A DNA stretch of 64,000 nucleotides from Saccharospirillum sp. MSK14-1 (GCF_003054965.1 NZ_MIES01000033.1:1364001-1428000), one strand, 5' to 3'. Numbered from the stretch's first letter, positions 37,303 through 45,153 are shown. Notes: generated from the sequence alone by a model not told the origin. Translations and numbers: made by a program.

Positions 37303-37391
37303 TCAGTTGGTTTAGAAAACTCCTAGTTGCTTTCAATTGTAATGGAATTTTCTACTTACAACTGTGGTGGCTATGTGGGGGGATTACATTC

Positions 37392-38411
37392 TTAGAGGGA
37401 GTACCGCAATATTTCCTCTTTTAGGTCACTCCAAAACCTACCCTTTGAAATGGAAGCACTTACTGATACAGCATCCTCAAGGACGTAAACGCAATGAAAC
37501 CAGCCCATAGGGATATGTAGTAGATCACCTGAAGTCAATACAATTTCAAAGGGATGGGCCTTGTTATATAACGGAAATTTATCCAAATTTACTCTGTCTG
37601 ACTCTACCCAGCATTTCTGAAATTTGGATTTAAATGCTATGCGTGGATATAAAAAATTTTCGTCTGAAGGTGGAAAGAGTACGAATCTTTTCTTTCCTAT
37701 AACTTGTGTATGTAAAACTGGCCTTGCATCTCTATGTAAGCTCGTAACAACATTGCTACTCTTCTTACCCATCCATAATTGTAAGGAGGTTAGAAAATCA
37801 CTATTGAAAAAGTAGAAATCAAATTCTTGGCGCATTGAACTGGGTACTGATAGACCTCCTATATAGTCAGACTGGTAAAATTCTGCGGGTTGATATTGAG
37901 ACAGAAAATCACAATACCCAAGCTTGCACGAAGGCCACTTTACATAATTTCTTAATATAAAAGGATGCATTTTTTTTATCAATTTATAAATATCAATATT
38001 GTTTTTTTCATCCTGACAATTAATTTTTTTTGGAACATACTTTGAAGAATTTGAGAAGGCTGCTTTAAAAAGTGACCTCTCTTCACTTTCAGGTTTGAAG
38101 CATGAAAGTATTATCTCTAACGCAAAACGCTTATCACCTTTAATATTAAGGTAATCTACATAGTTAGAGGAAATAAGATTTATGCTACCTTCATATAATT
38201 CTACTAACTTTTTTTCGTTCACTGTCATCAAAGCAGTGGGGGAGCTATGGCTTCCAGCAGAATAACTTAATACCCCATTCAATATTTCAATATAAAACTG
38301 TCTAATTTGATGATCGACACTAATGTTGAGCTGAAGAACGCCATTAGGAAAAAAATCGCCCTGAAAACCATTATTTATATTCGCAACTAACTTTTCAATG
38401 TGTAAATACAT
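37392..38411 (-). CDS. SCP2-like domain fused to a JmjC/cupin-like Fe(II)/2-oxoglutarate oxygenase
   Basis: A 339-residue protein. Residues about 20-110 look like an SCP2 (sterol-carrier) lipid-binding domain (FYIEILNGVLSYSAG, ALMTVNEKKLVELYEGSINLISSNYVDYLNIKGDKRFALEII). Residues about 140-339 are a JmjC/cupin-8 domain: the HxD metal pair is His226-Asp228, the co-substrate side has IGKKRFVLFPP (Lys240/241), and the distal His is His306 in IPMGWFH. Such enzymes hydroxylate protein or peptide side chains. It is the last gene of the AT-rich minus-strand operon, 190 bases after the pentapeptide gene; AAGAGTG precedes the ATG. The fusion is unusual. Target is unknown; a peptide made by the same operon is my inference. 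Confidence 0.75.
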   Translation of the reverse strand: MYLHIEKLVANINNGFQGDFFPNGVLQLNISVDHQIRQFYIEILNGVLSYSAGSHSSPTALMTVNEKKLVELYEGSINLISSNYVDYLNIKGDKRFALEIILSCFKPESEERSLFKAAFSNSSKYVPKKINCQDEKNNIDIYKLIKKMHPFILRNYVKWPSCKLGYCDFLSQYQPAEFYQSDYIGGLSVPSSMRQEFDFYFFNSDFLTSLQLWMGKKSSNVVTSLHRDARPVLHTQVIGKKRFVLFPPSDENFLYPRIAFKSKFQKCWVESDRVNLDKFPLYNKAHPFEIVLTSGDLLHIPMGWFHCVYVLEDAVSVSASISKGRFWSDLKEEILRYSL

Positions 38412-38601
38412 GATTCACTCTTTGATAATCACCAATTATACTTTATCTGCCTTTGCGTAGGTTGAGCATTCCTAGTTTAAAATAAAAAAACACAAGTCAT
38501 TTATGCGACAAGCTAATTCACTTGTCTCCCCAAAAATTTTCAGTAACTTTCCATATTGCTTAGCTCTTGGATTAGAATTTAGACTGTCTATGACAAACTG
38601 A

Positions 38602-39213
38602 CTACTCTTTCAAAACTATATCCAAATGTCTCAACAATGCAATTGCTTCAGGTAAAGAAAACTCTGCTTGCTTGATATTATTTTCATGAAAATTTATATC
38701 ATATTCAACAGATTCGAGAAAACTAGCTCCTTCGAGCTCTGTATTATTGAAAAGCGCTCCAGACAAGTCACAACGGTTGAGCTTACTCCTGGACATATTA
38801 GCATCTCTAAAATCGGTATTATGTAGTTTGCAATCAAGAAATATTGCCTCTTTCAAACTTACACCCATGAATGTCGAGTGACTTAAATCACATTCAAAGA
38901 AATTAATTTGACTTACCACCAATATAGAAGGCCACCTTGCTTCTGACCAGTTTACTGCTTTTAAATTACAGCTAGAAAACTCACATTCTTTGAACGAAGA
39001 TTCAGGCAATTTTGACAATGCAAAATTGCAACTTTCAAAATCCGTCGAATCAAACAAACACTTATTAAATACTGTCTCTTTAAAATTACATTTTTTAAAA
39101 TGACAATTGTAAAATGATATTTTACTTACCTCAATATCGGTAAAATCTTCACCTTCAAACTCAACATCGAAATATTCGCTATCTTTGAAATCCATCCTCC
39201 CCTCCACAGTCAC
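38602..39213 (-). CDS. Pentapeptide-repeat protein (Qnr-like fold)
   Basis: A 203-residue right-handed beta-helix protein. Successive five-residue units of the A(D/N)LXX type with Phe/Leu at the centre and many Cys run from about 10 to 175 (FYNCHFKKCNFKETVFNKCLFDSTDFESCNF, DCKLHNTDFRDANMSRSKLNRCDLSGALF). The C-terminus FSLPEAIALLRHLDIVL resembles the dimerisation helix of Qnr-type proteins. Qnr, McbG and AlbG mimic DNA and protect gyrase from drugs and toxic peptides. In this operon it could be a self-protection protein. However, stand-alone relatives with the same ending are common, so a passenger role is possible. It is 45 bases downstream of the NTF2-like pair. Confidence 0.82.
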   Translation of the reverse strand: MTVEGRMDFKDSEYFDVEFEGEDFTDIEVSKISFYNCHFKKCNFKETVFNKCLFDSTDFESCNFALSKLPESSFKECEFSSCNLKAVNWSEARWPSILVVSQINFFECDLSHSTFMGVSLKEAIFLDCKLHNTDFRDANMSRSKLNRCDLSGALFNNTELEGASFLESVEYDINFHENNIKQAEFSLPEAIALLRHLDIVLKE

Positions 39214-39258
39214 GAATTAGAAACCCCTATAGATTAAGACTAATCGATTTACAATTAC

Positions 39259-39657
39259 TTAAAATGTGTACAACCTGAGTATTTTCCAAGAAGCCTCATA
39301 TACCCACTCTTCGATAAAATGCTCATATACTGGAGTTTTGTTTTTCTGGTAAATCGCTCCATATCCCTGAACAACGACTTTCAATTTGTCGCTAGAGTAT
39401 ATATAGCTCACATCGCTCTCTCTCCACAATGAATCACTTGCATATGGCCACTTACCAGTTCTAACTAGGTATGAGATTCTATTCAATCGTTCTGTTTTGC
39501 TCGATAGTCTGTGACAAGTAACTTGTATTAAGTCTTTATGTTCAAGGTAACTCAATGCTTGTACTTCACCTAGGATGTATACTCGGAGCCATTCATTCCT
39601 AACAATTTCGATATCAGCAAGTCTATCTTTCATGCTAGCTAACTTCTTCATATTCAC
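39259..39657 (-). CDS. NTF2-like (SnoaL/DUF4440-type) small protein, second of a tandem pair
   Basis: A 132-residue protein with the cone-shaped NTF2-like pattern: an N-terminal helical pair (LADIEIVRNEWLRVYILGEVQALSYLEHKDLIQV), then strands and a Trp/Tyr-rich end (VVVQGYGAIYQKNKTPVYEHFIEEWVYEASWKILRLYTF). It starts inside the last 23 bases of the upstream NTF2-like gene, so the two are translationally coupled. NTF2-like folds act as small-molecule enzymes or binding partners. It resembles its neighbour in layout but little in sequence; catalytic residues cannot be assigned. Confidence 0.6.
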   Translation of the reverse strand: MNMKKLASMKDRLADIEIVRNEWLRVYILGEVQALSYLEHKDLIQVTCHRLSSKTERLNRISYLVRTGKWPYASDSLWRESDVSYIYSSDKLKVVVQGYGAIYQKNKTPVYEHFIEEWVYEASWKILRLYTF

Positions 39658-40051
39658 TTACAAATTCTGCTAATAATTTAAAAACCTTTTCATTGTCATT
39701 AATGATTTGCTCAACCTGCATAAAAGCTAATTGCCAATCCCCCCTAAGATAGGTCCAATTCTCTACAAGAAATTCAGCTATATTAGTTTCGTTAGCGATC
39801 CAGTTGATACTAAAAAATACAGCTGCACCACTATGTAACCTAAGAAACGACCTTCTTGTTTGTTCTTTACTGCGGATTTCACCGTAAGTAGAATGCTCTC
39901 GCAAAGAGTTTAGTTGTTGAGTCTTCGTGATGGATTTGGATCCATTCACTACAGTAAAATTTTCTCGTTCAATCTGATCAAGAGCTTCAACATCACTCTT
40001 TTCAAGCGCCTCATATAACTTTCTTCGATTAGCCAGCAGTTCTGTTTTCAC
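39635..40051 (-). CDS. NTF2-like (DUF4440-type) small protein, first of a tandem pair
   Basis: A 138-residue protein. The opening LLANRRKLYEALEKSDVEALDQIERENFTVVNGSKSITKTQQLNSLREHS follows the DUF4440/SnoaL pattern, in which two helices are followed by a strand entering an Asn/Gly turn. The remainder is strand-rich (AAVFFSINWIANETNIAEFLVENWTYLRGDWQLAFMQVEQI). It begins 13 bases after the JmjC gene and overlaps the next gene. A paired NTF2-like heterodimer is plausible from the overlap, but this is inference. Confidence 0.65.
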   Translation of the reverse strand: MKTELLANRRKLYEALEKSDVEALDQIERENFTVVNGSKSITKTQQLNSLREHSTYGEIRSKEQTRRSFLRLHSGAAVFFSINWIANETNIAEFLVENWTYLRGDWQLAFMQVEQIINDNEKVFKLLAEFVSEYEEVS

Positions 40052-40064
40052 TATACATTCCTAC

Positions 40065-40967
40065 CTAGTATAAATTGGGAAGATTGATTTTCGCATCTGC
40101 GAGGTCAAGACACGATTCGAATTTTGCTCGACTGATAGCTTGATCGAGGTCAATCTCATTTATAGAAGCCATTAACTGCTCCTTAAAGTTGATGACATAT
40201 TCGGGAGAAATCTTGTCGGGCAAATCCATCCTAAAGAAGGCATGTCTCCGCAACTCTTGTTCAATAATTGAAAGCACATCCAAATTTCTAGCTTTATTAA
40301 TACCTACAGTAAGATGCACTGAATTTTCTGTCAATGTCTCTACTACGTGCCAATAACCTTTTGGTACATATACTGCCTCCCCAGGTTCAATTCTTAATTC
40401 AAAACAAGTTTCTTGTTGGGGCACTTCCATTAAAAAACTTTTATCACTATTTGTAGGATATTCAAAAGTGGGTTCTTTAAAGCTCCATTTTTTACTACCC
40501 TGAATTTGAATGGCTATAACGTCATGTCCGTCAAAGTGCCAACCAAAACTTGAGGAATTACTCCATGAGCAGTATAAATTCGAACTTGCCTTTCCTAAAA
40601 GTGCACTTTCAGCGAAGTCATTGATTGTTCTTGTATTAGGAAAATAGTCCATACATCTATCAATTATAATGCTACTTCCGCGAATGATTTTATCTAAGAA
40701 TGCCTTCTTGCGAACCCTCCCCAAATTATAGCCACTCTTAGTTAAACGAGTTTCAAGAAATCCTCGATAGCCAAGCATCTCTGCGTTAGAGCTATTAGCC
40801 AGCCTTACTCTTGGAAAATCTACTTGACCCGAATTTAGAAAATCATTGATTTCTTGCCAAGTCACTATAGTCGCGGCCTCTTCTTCCGATGCCACCATTA
40901 TTTTACAGGGTTTTCCTAGCTCTCTGGCTTTTTTAATGTCTTCTTCAAATGTCTTATAATTTAACAT
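40065..40967 (-). CDS. JmjC/cupin-4-type Fe(II)/2-oxoglutarate-dependent oxygenase
   Basis: A 300-residue protein resembling the ribosomal-oxygenase group (RoxA/YcfD, NO66). The metal triad is visible: His144 and Asp146 in SSFGWHFDGHDVIAIQIQGSKKW, and the distal His207 in EPGEAVYVPKGYWHVVETL. Lys159/160 in GSKKW sits where 2-oxoglutarate-binding residues lie. Relatives hydroxylate Arg or His side chains in ribosomal proteins; others tailor peptides. It overlaps the ABC transporter stop by 14 bases, so it is part of the same transcript. It is clearly different from the second JmjC protein of the operon. Confidence 0.82.
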   Translation of the reverse strand: MLNYKTFEEDIKKARELGKPCKIMVASEEEAATIVTWQEINDFLNSGQVDFPRVRLANSSNAEMLGYRGFLETRLTKSGYNLGRVRKKAFLDKIIRGSSIIIDRCMDYFPNTRTINDFAESALLGKASSNLYCSWSNSSSFGWHFDGHDVIAIQIQGSKKWSFKEPTFEYPTNSDKSFLMEVPQQETCFELRIEPGEAVYVPKGYWHVVETLTENSVHLTVGINKARNLDVLSIIEQELRRHAFFRMDLPDKISPEYVINFKEQLMASINEIDLDQAISRAKFESCLDLADAKINLPNLY

Positions 40968-42627
40968 TAGCTAATCTTCCCTTTTTATCTAAATCAACTA
41001 CCGAAGCTTCAGTGTTATTAATGTGCATTAGCCTCTGGTCATGAGTAACAATCAGTAGCTGTGTTTTTTCTGATAACTTCGAAATGAGTTCCTTTAGTGA
41101 CTTGACAGCAGCCTCATCCAAACCAGTGGAAGGTTCGTCTAATACTAAGCAGTACGGCTTTGCCAGCAGCGCCCTGCCAATCATGACTTTTTGGCGTTGT
41201 CCACCAGATAACATTTGCCCTCTGTCACCTATAAACGTGTCTAAACCGTCAGGCAAGTCATCAATAAATTCTTTTAACCCGATCATCTCTAACATATTGA
41301 GTATATCGTTATCAGGTAATTTCTCTCCGTAAAAAATCAAATTATCTCTTAAAGTGCCATTAAACAATAGTGATTCTTGTGAAGTTACAACAATAGATTC
41401 AGATAACCTAACAGGACTCAATTGCTGTATATTAATACCGTTGATTCGGACTACTCCACTTGATGGCTTTAAAAGCCCGGAAATTAATCTCAGTATTGTA
41501 GTTTTGCCAGAGCCACTAGTGCCTTTTATTATTGCGATGGAGCTACTCTTTATTTCAAAACTTAAGTCCTCCAATACTGATATACCATTTACCTCACATG
41601 AGACATTTGAAAATTCTATATTGAGTAGACTTTTATGAGGTATCCCAACAGGAGAGCTTTGCTGTGTTGATGATTTATTATGTACATAATTAAATGCTTT
41701 CTCTAGGTCCACTTCAGCATTTATAATTTGTCTATACGAAAAACCAATGGCGTTGAGTGGAAGAAAAATTTGCGACATAAAGCCAACTATCATTAAAAAT
41801 GAACCCAATGTCTCTTGCCCACTTCCTATTAGGTAGCCAACATAAATCAAAACCAAAACCATCGATAGCATTATGACTATAGAAAGGACTATGTTGTGTT
41901 TTAGTATTGCAACTCTATTCTGTCTGAAAGTATCAAACAACGCTGCAGCTTCAGACTTATATCCGTCTAAGGCGCCATGCACTCGTCCCCAACCCAACAA
42001 ACCTTCATGGTTAGATAAGTAATTATTTATTGCTCCATTTATTTCCTTATCTTGGCTGGCAATAGCTCTGATATAAGGCACGCGTTGCTTGGTTTGGGCA
42101 ATAATTACCGAACCGTAAATTAAAATTATAGCGGCAATTAAAATAGCTATACTTATATCTACTAAAAGCACTAAAGTCACAATTATAAAGACAACATCAA
42201 ATAAAGTTGGTAACAAACCCGAGAAAATGGATCTAATGAGAGTTCGATGTCCTTGTATGCCTCCATGCATTATACGCATAGTCATACCGATATTTTTCCT
42301 AGAGTTTTCCTCATAACCAGCATGAAGGTTTTCTTCTATAAACTTAGCGCGAAATTCTTTTTCGCGAGCCTCGACTAGTTTTCCAGTATAATATTCTCTT
42401 AATCCATTCAGCACTGGAGCGAGTCCTCTAACTACACCAAAAGATATGGCAAATAATATCAAATCATATAATTGCTTTTCCTCTCCGCTGGCTAAGATAT
42501 CAATCATATATTTCATTAAGATAGCAAATGTTAACCCAACAATTGAGGCCAACATGGCTACCATTAGAGGCGCTATCAATTGATGACTGCTCGTCTTTAG
42601 TACTTTAAGACAATTACCTAACTTCAT
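40954..42627 (-). CDS. ABC exporter, fused membrane and ATPase domains
   Basis: A 557-residue half-transporter of the type I exporter (ATM1/MsbA/bacteriocin) class. Six membrane helices lie between about 15 and 295. The ATPase domain follows from about 335: Walker A GTSGSGKTT (369-377), signature LSGGQ (473-477), Walker B CLVLDE (493-498) and H-loop VTHD. It would work as a homodimer. There is no N-terminal C39 peptidase domain, so it would not cut a leader peptide itself. Its place between the Cys-tailed small protein and the oxygenases suggests export of the operon's product. A hairpin terminator precedes it. Confidence 0.9.
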   Translation of the reverse strand: MKLGNCLKVLKTSSHQLIAPLMVAMLASIVGLTFAILMKYMIDILASGEEKQLYDLILFAISFGVVRGLAPVLNGLREYYTGKLVEAREKEFRAKFIEENLHAGYEENSRKNIGMTMRIMHGGIQGHRTLIRSIFSGLLPTLFDVVFIIVTLVLLVDISIAILIAAIILIYGSVIIAQTKQRVPYIRAIASQDKEINGAINNYLSNHEGLLGWGRVHGALDGYKSEAAALFDTFRQNRVAILKHNIVLSIVIMLSMVLVLIYVGYLIGSGQETLGSFLMIVGFMSQIFLPLNAIGFSYRQIINAEVDLEKAFNYVHNKSSTQQSSPVGIPHKSLLNIEFSNVSCEVNGISVLEDLSFEIKSSSIAIIKGTSGSGKTTILRLISGLLKPSSGVVRINGINIQQLSPVRLSESIVVTSQESLLFNGTLRDNLIFYGEKLPDNDILNMLEMIGLKEFIDDLPDGLDTFIGDRGQMLSGGQRQKVMIGRALLAKPYCLVLDEPSTGLDEAAVKSLKELISKLSEKTQLLIVTHDQRLMHINNTEASVVDLDKKGRLANVKL

Positions 42628-42655
42628 CAGTTAATCTCAGTATAAATAGAGAATA

Positions 42656-42680
42656 AAAGACACCCTAGCCGGGTGTCTTT
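42656..42680 (-). terminator. Terminator or attenuator between precursor candidate and exporter
   Basis: Perfect ten-base-pair stem AAAGACACCC/GGGTGTCTTT with a five-base loop, ending in a T-rich tail on the minus strand. It sits eight bases after the stop of the Cys-tailed gene and 28 bases before the ABC gene. Being inside an otherwise tight operon, it may let the first gene be transcribed in excess. Confidence 0.85.
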
Positions 42681-42688
42681 ACAAAGTA

Positions 42689-43408
42689 TCAAGAAGCTCC
42701 GCAAGAGGGATTGCTAGGTTGAGTGGACGAATCCGAATTGCATGAAGAGTAGGATCCGCAGTTAGTGCCGCACCAACCGCATTTTATAGGAGCATTTAGG
42801 GATATCAGTTTTATTACTTCATTTGCCCCCAGACCCTTAACTTCTTCCATTGTCAATGGCCTCCCAAGGTTACCATTTATATCTTGGAACGCTGGCTTCT
42901 GGATTCGATTTAATTCTTGAGGGGAATATCTATTAGCATACTCAATATACCATTTCTTGACAGTATCAAACCCTAAGTACTGATGAACATATTCTAGCTG
43001 GCGCTGCATGTGTTCGGCCTTAGCCTGATCTTGGTCGAGCCCTTTCTTGTTCATCTCAATTAATTGATTTTTAAGATTTTCTTTCGAGAAAGGCAAATGA
43101 TGAAGCATTGCACCAAAATAAGTTTCGCAAAACTCACCATACTCTTCAGTAAAAAGAATAAAAGCGTGCCACATTTTATCAATGATCAACAACGATTCAC
43201 TTATTTCTAAGTGAAAGCACTCTTCTTTACATTTGCCAGCCAGCCAAAGAAACTTTTTGGTTTCGTCGAAAATATCTTTAGCTTCGAATAAACTAATATC
43301 CCACTCATCAAGGAATTTGTGAAGTACATCACTATTTTGGTATGACAGGAGATGTTCAAGAGTTGAAGTGTTTATAATTGGATCGAGTTTGTTTGCAGTA
43401 TTACTCAT
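42689..43408 (-). CDS. GRDP-like domain protein with Cys/Ser/Gly-rich tail; candidate RiPP precursor
   Basis: A 239-residue protein and first gene of the island operon. Residues about 15-180 form a helical domain with IIDKMWHAFILFTEEYGEFC and YFGAMLHHLPF, a pattern I associate with bacterial glycine-rich-domain-containing (GRDP-like) proteins; Trp80-His81, Cys94 and His103-His104 stand out. The last ~35 residues differ sharply: they hold Cys210, 213, 217, 223 and 236 among Gly, Ser, Asn and Thr, beginning CGWCGTNCGSYSSC. A folded leader with a short Cys/Ser tail is the plan of several RiPP precursors (nitrile-hydratase-like and Nif11 leaders). The tail could instead bind metal. No function is known for the domain. 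Confidence 0.7.
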   Translation of the reverse strand: MSNTANKLDPIINTSTLEHLLSYQNSDVLHKFLDEWDISLFEAKDIFDETKKFLWLAGKCKEECFHLEISESLLIIDKMWHAFILFTEEYGEFCETYFGAMLHHLPFSKENLKNQLIEMNKKGLDQDQAKAEHMQRQLEYVHQYLGFDTVKKWYIEYANRYSPQELNRIQKPAFQDINGNLGRPLTMEEVKGLGANEVIKLISLNAPIKCGWCGTNCGSYSSCNSDSSTQPSNPSCGAS

Positions 43409-43443
43409 AAGGCTTGCCCTAATTTAATATTCGTCATCCTTTT

Positions 43444-43463
43444 GTCTCCCTATATAGGGAGAC
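43444..43463. promoter_or_regulatory. 20-base perfect palindrome upstream of the island operon
   Basis: Sequence GTCTCCC, TATATA, GGGAGAC reads the same on both strands. It lies 36 bases upstream of the ATG of the first gene, where a promoter or operator would sit. As an RNA it would form a seven-base-pair hairpin without a T-run downstream on the minus strand, so an operator for a dimeric regulator is more likely than a terminator. Confidence 0.55.
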
Positions 43464-43600
43464 CCCGTTATTTACTCGTACCGCAACTACCGAGGTTTTT
43501 AGAGGCTAAACCCAAATATTAAATATGTCCAGCGACCGGTACCTGTCAAGTTGCCAGCGAACCAGTTGTTCACGCTAAACGTTTTCTCGAGATAGTAAAC

Positions 43601-43659
43601 AGGACATCCATCACAGTAGTAATAAATAGCTAGTAATAAATAGGACATCCATTGCAGTA
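43601..43659 (+). repeat. Imperfect direct repeat (AGGACATCCA units)
   Basis: AGGACATCCATCACAGTA at 43601-43618 and AGGACATCCATTGCAGTA at 43642-43659 match at 16 of 18 positions. Related AGGACA cores preceded by TWAAY occur at 43899, 44360 and 47294. Confidence 0.6.
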
Positions 43660-44243
43660 ACAGTTTCCAAATTTATTAGCTGAAAATCTAATGTTTAACG
43701 ATTGCAGCGACTTTATGAATTGTACAGCACTTGCGTGGACACCCAACTTAGTAGCTATCAAAAAATATCCATCAATAGTTATAAACAATAGAAAGGTAAG
43801 AGCCTAAAATGATCGGAAAGGCTCTATCTCAGGTCTTTTGCGATGGGTGTCTTGTTTATCGGTTTATCGACTGTGACTGACAAGGAAAAACAGTTAATAG
43901 GACATATATGGACGCGCGATCACTGTCAAGGCATAGCGGCCCTTCAGATTGGGCGAAAGCCCAACGCCTTTGTTTTATTTTGTCACTGCCATTATCAATC
44001 AAAGGAATGATGCAAAGTGTAGTCGTACTGACATATATCCGGCCTTCTGACTGGGGTTCCTTGAGGATAGCCTGGGCCCTGATGAGATCCGCACTTGACT
44101 GTCTAAAACACCCACTCGGTTTGAAGCAACCATGTCCTGACCAGACTCGTGTCAAGGCGGATTGACTACTTAATCATCATTGCATCGACGGACCTTGGCA
44201 GGTTAATCCATTTCGTGGTGTCACCACTCCAACTCAGTTATTT

Positions 44244-44354
44244 TTAGCTCGGCTGATAGACCTCCTGCTTCTGCATTAAGGTCCATGACAGTCGCGCCAT
44301 TTTACTGGCCAATGCAACCGCCGGCTTATGTTTGCCTCGACGATGTTGTTCCAA
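44244..44354 (-). pseudogene. IS110-family-like transposase C-terminal remnant
   Basis: The minus strand reads LEQHRRGKHKPAVALASKMA, then RLSWTLMQKQEVYQPS, then stop. This resembles the C-terminal end of IS110/IS116/IS902 transposases, where a basic GK(H/N)KxAVALA(N/S)K segment is followed by an Ala/Trp helix and a Tyr-x-Pro ending. Everything upstream is lost. The assignment is from a short fragment. Confidence 0.5.
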
Positions 44355-44470
44355 TTAACAGGACACCCACCTTAAGGATCAGCTATCGTAGGTATCCGTT
44401 AACTCATTAGTTAACTCCCAGAAACTAAACAGAGTAAGCTATTCGTTAAAGACATTGGGGCCCACAAGCA

Positions 44471-44911
44471 ATGAAGTTTGTACTAGCACCATTATTGATA
44501 ATTTTGAGCTCTATGTCCTATGCTGGCGACACCTACCTTGGATTCCAGTGGGGTTTATTATCTCGTGGCGGTCTTATCTGGGGCGTTCACTTAGACGATA
44601 AGAACAGTGTTGAATTACACCTTACCGGCCTAAGCCACTACGCTAGCTACGGGGTATCACTCAAACATCAATACGATGACCACAATTACTTGATAGCCGG
44701 CTACACTGGCGTCAGCTGGTTCAATTTAATAGAAGAAAGCAATTTGTTATTTCATGGTCTCAACCTGGGTATTGGCCACAATTATGGGAGTAAAGAAAGT
44801 GGCGAATGGTCTTACCCACTCGAGATTGGAGGGGGTGCTGGTTATGAGCGGAATAAGGATCAATGGGCGCCTATGATGTTCTTCGGCTATGGCCTTATTT
44901 ATAACTACTAG
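44471..44911 (+). CDS. Small exported beta-barrel-like protein
   Basis: A 146-residue protein with signal peptide MKFVLAPLLIILSSMSYA. The mature part alternates short hydrophobic strands with Gly/Asn/Asp turns and many aromatics (LGFQWGLLSRGGLIWGVHLDDKNSVELHLTGLSHYASYGVSLKHQYDDHNYLIAGYTG), ending in WAPMMFFGYGLIYNY, an aromatic C-terminus typical of small outer-membrane barrels. Function unknown. It is isolated, with no operon partners. Confidence 0.6.
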   Translation: MKFVLAPLLIILSSMSYAGDTYLGFQWGLLSRGGLIWGVHLDDKNSVELHLTGLSHYASYGVSLKHQYDDHNYLIAGYTGVSWFNLIEESNLLFHGLNLGIGHNYGSKESGEWSYPLEIGGGAGYERNKDQWAPMMFFGYGLIYNY

Positions 44912-45153
44912 GCTAATGGAACTCAGCAAAGCACTGCTCAGAAAGCATGAATCGAGATCGACCTTCCCGAATCTATTTTAGCCATGACTTGATGATATGA
45001 GCAGCTAAACGGCTATTGTTTAGAAATCCAATCCTAACGACGTATCCATTGTAAACGTAGATAGTCCGATCACATTACAGCTGATTAATCACCAGCCAAA
45101 GCACATCGCTCAGCTCCCACCCTGAGCGTTAGCCTCAACCAGGTAAATACCAC

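Larger units (their letters stand above)
43409..44243. other. Non-coding, decayed intergenic region of the island
   Basis: No convincing gene. It contains the palindrome at 43444-43463, AGGACA-type repeats at 43601, 43642 and 43899, and a hairpin TTGGGC-GAAA-GCCCAA at 43949-43964 followed by a T-rich stretch. An 85-codon plus-strand frame at 43908-44165 has no protein-like character, and I treat the stretch as mobile-element debris. Confidence 0.5.

Noticed and set aside
42656-43463. Microcin B17-like thiazole/oxazole peptide cluster
   Set aside because: The Cys/Ser/Gly tail and pentapeptide protein recall mcb, but no YcaO, McbB-like or dehydrogenase gene is present.
43908-44165. 85-codon plus-strand ORF
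   Set aside because: No ribosome site, no family character, and it lies in mobile-element debris; a minus-strand frame of similar length overlaps it.
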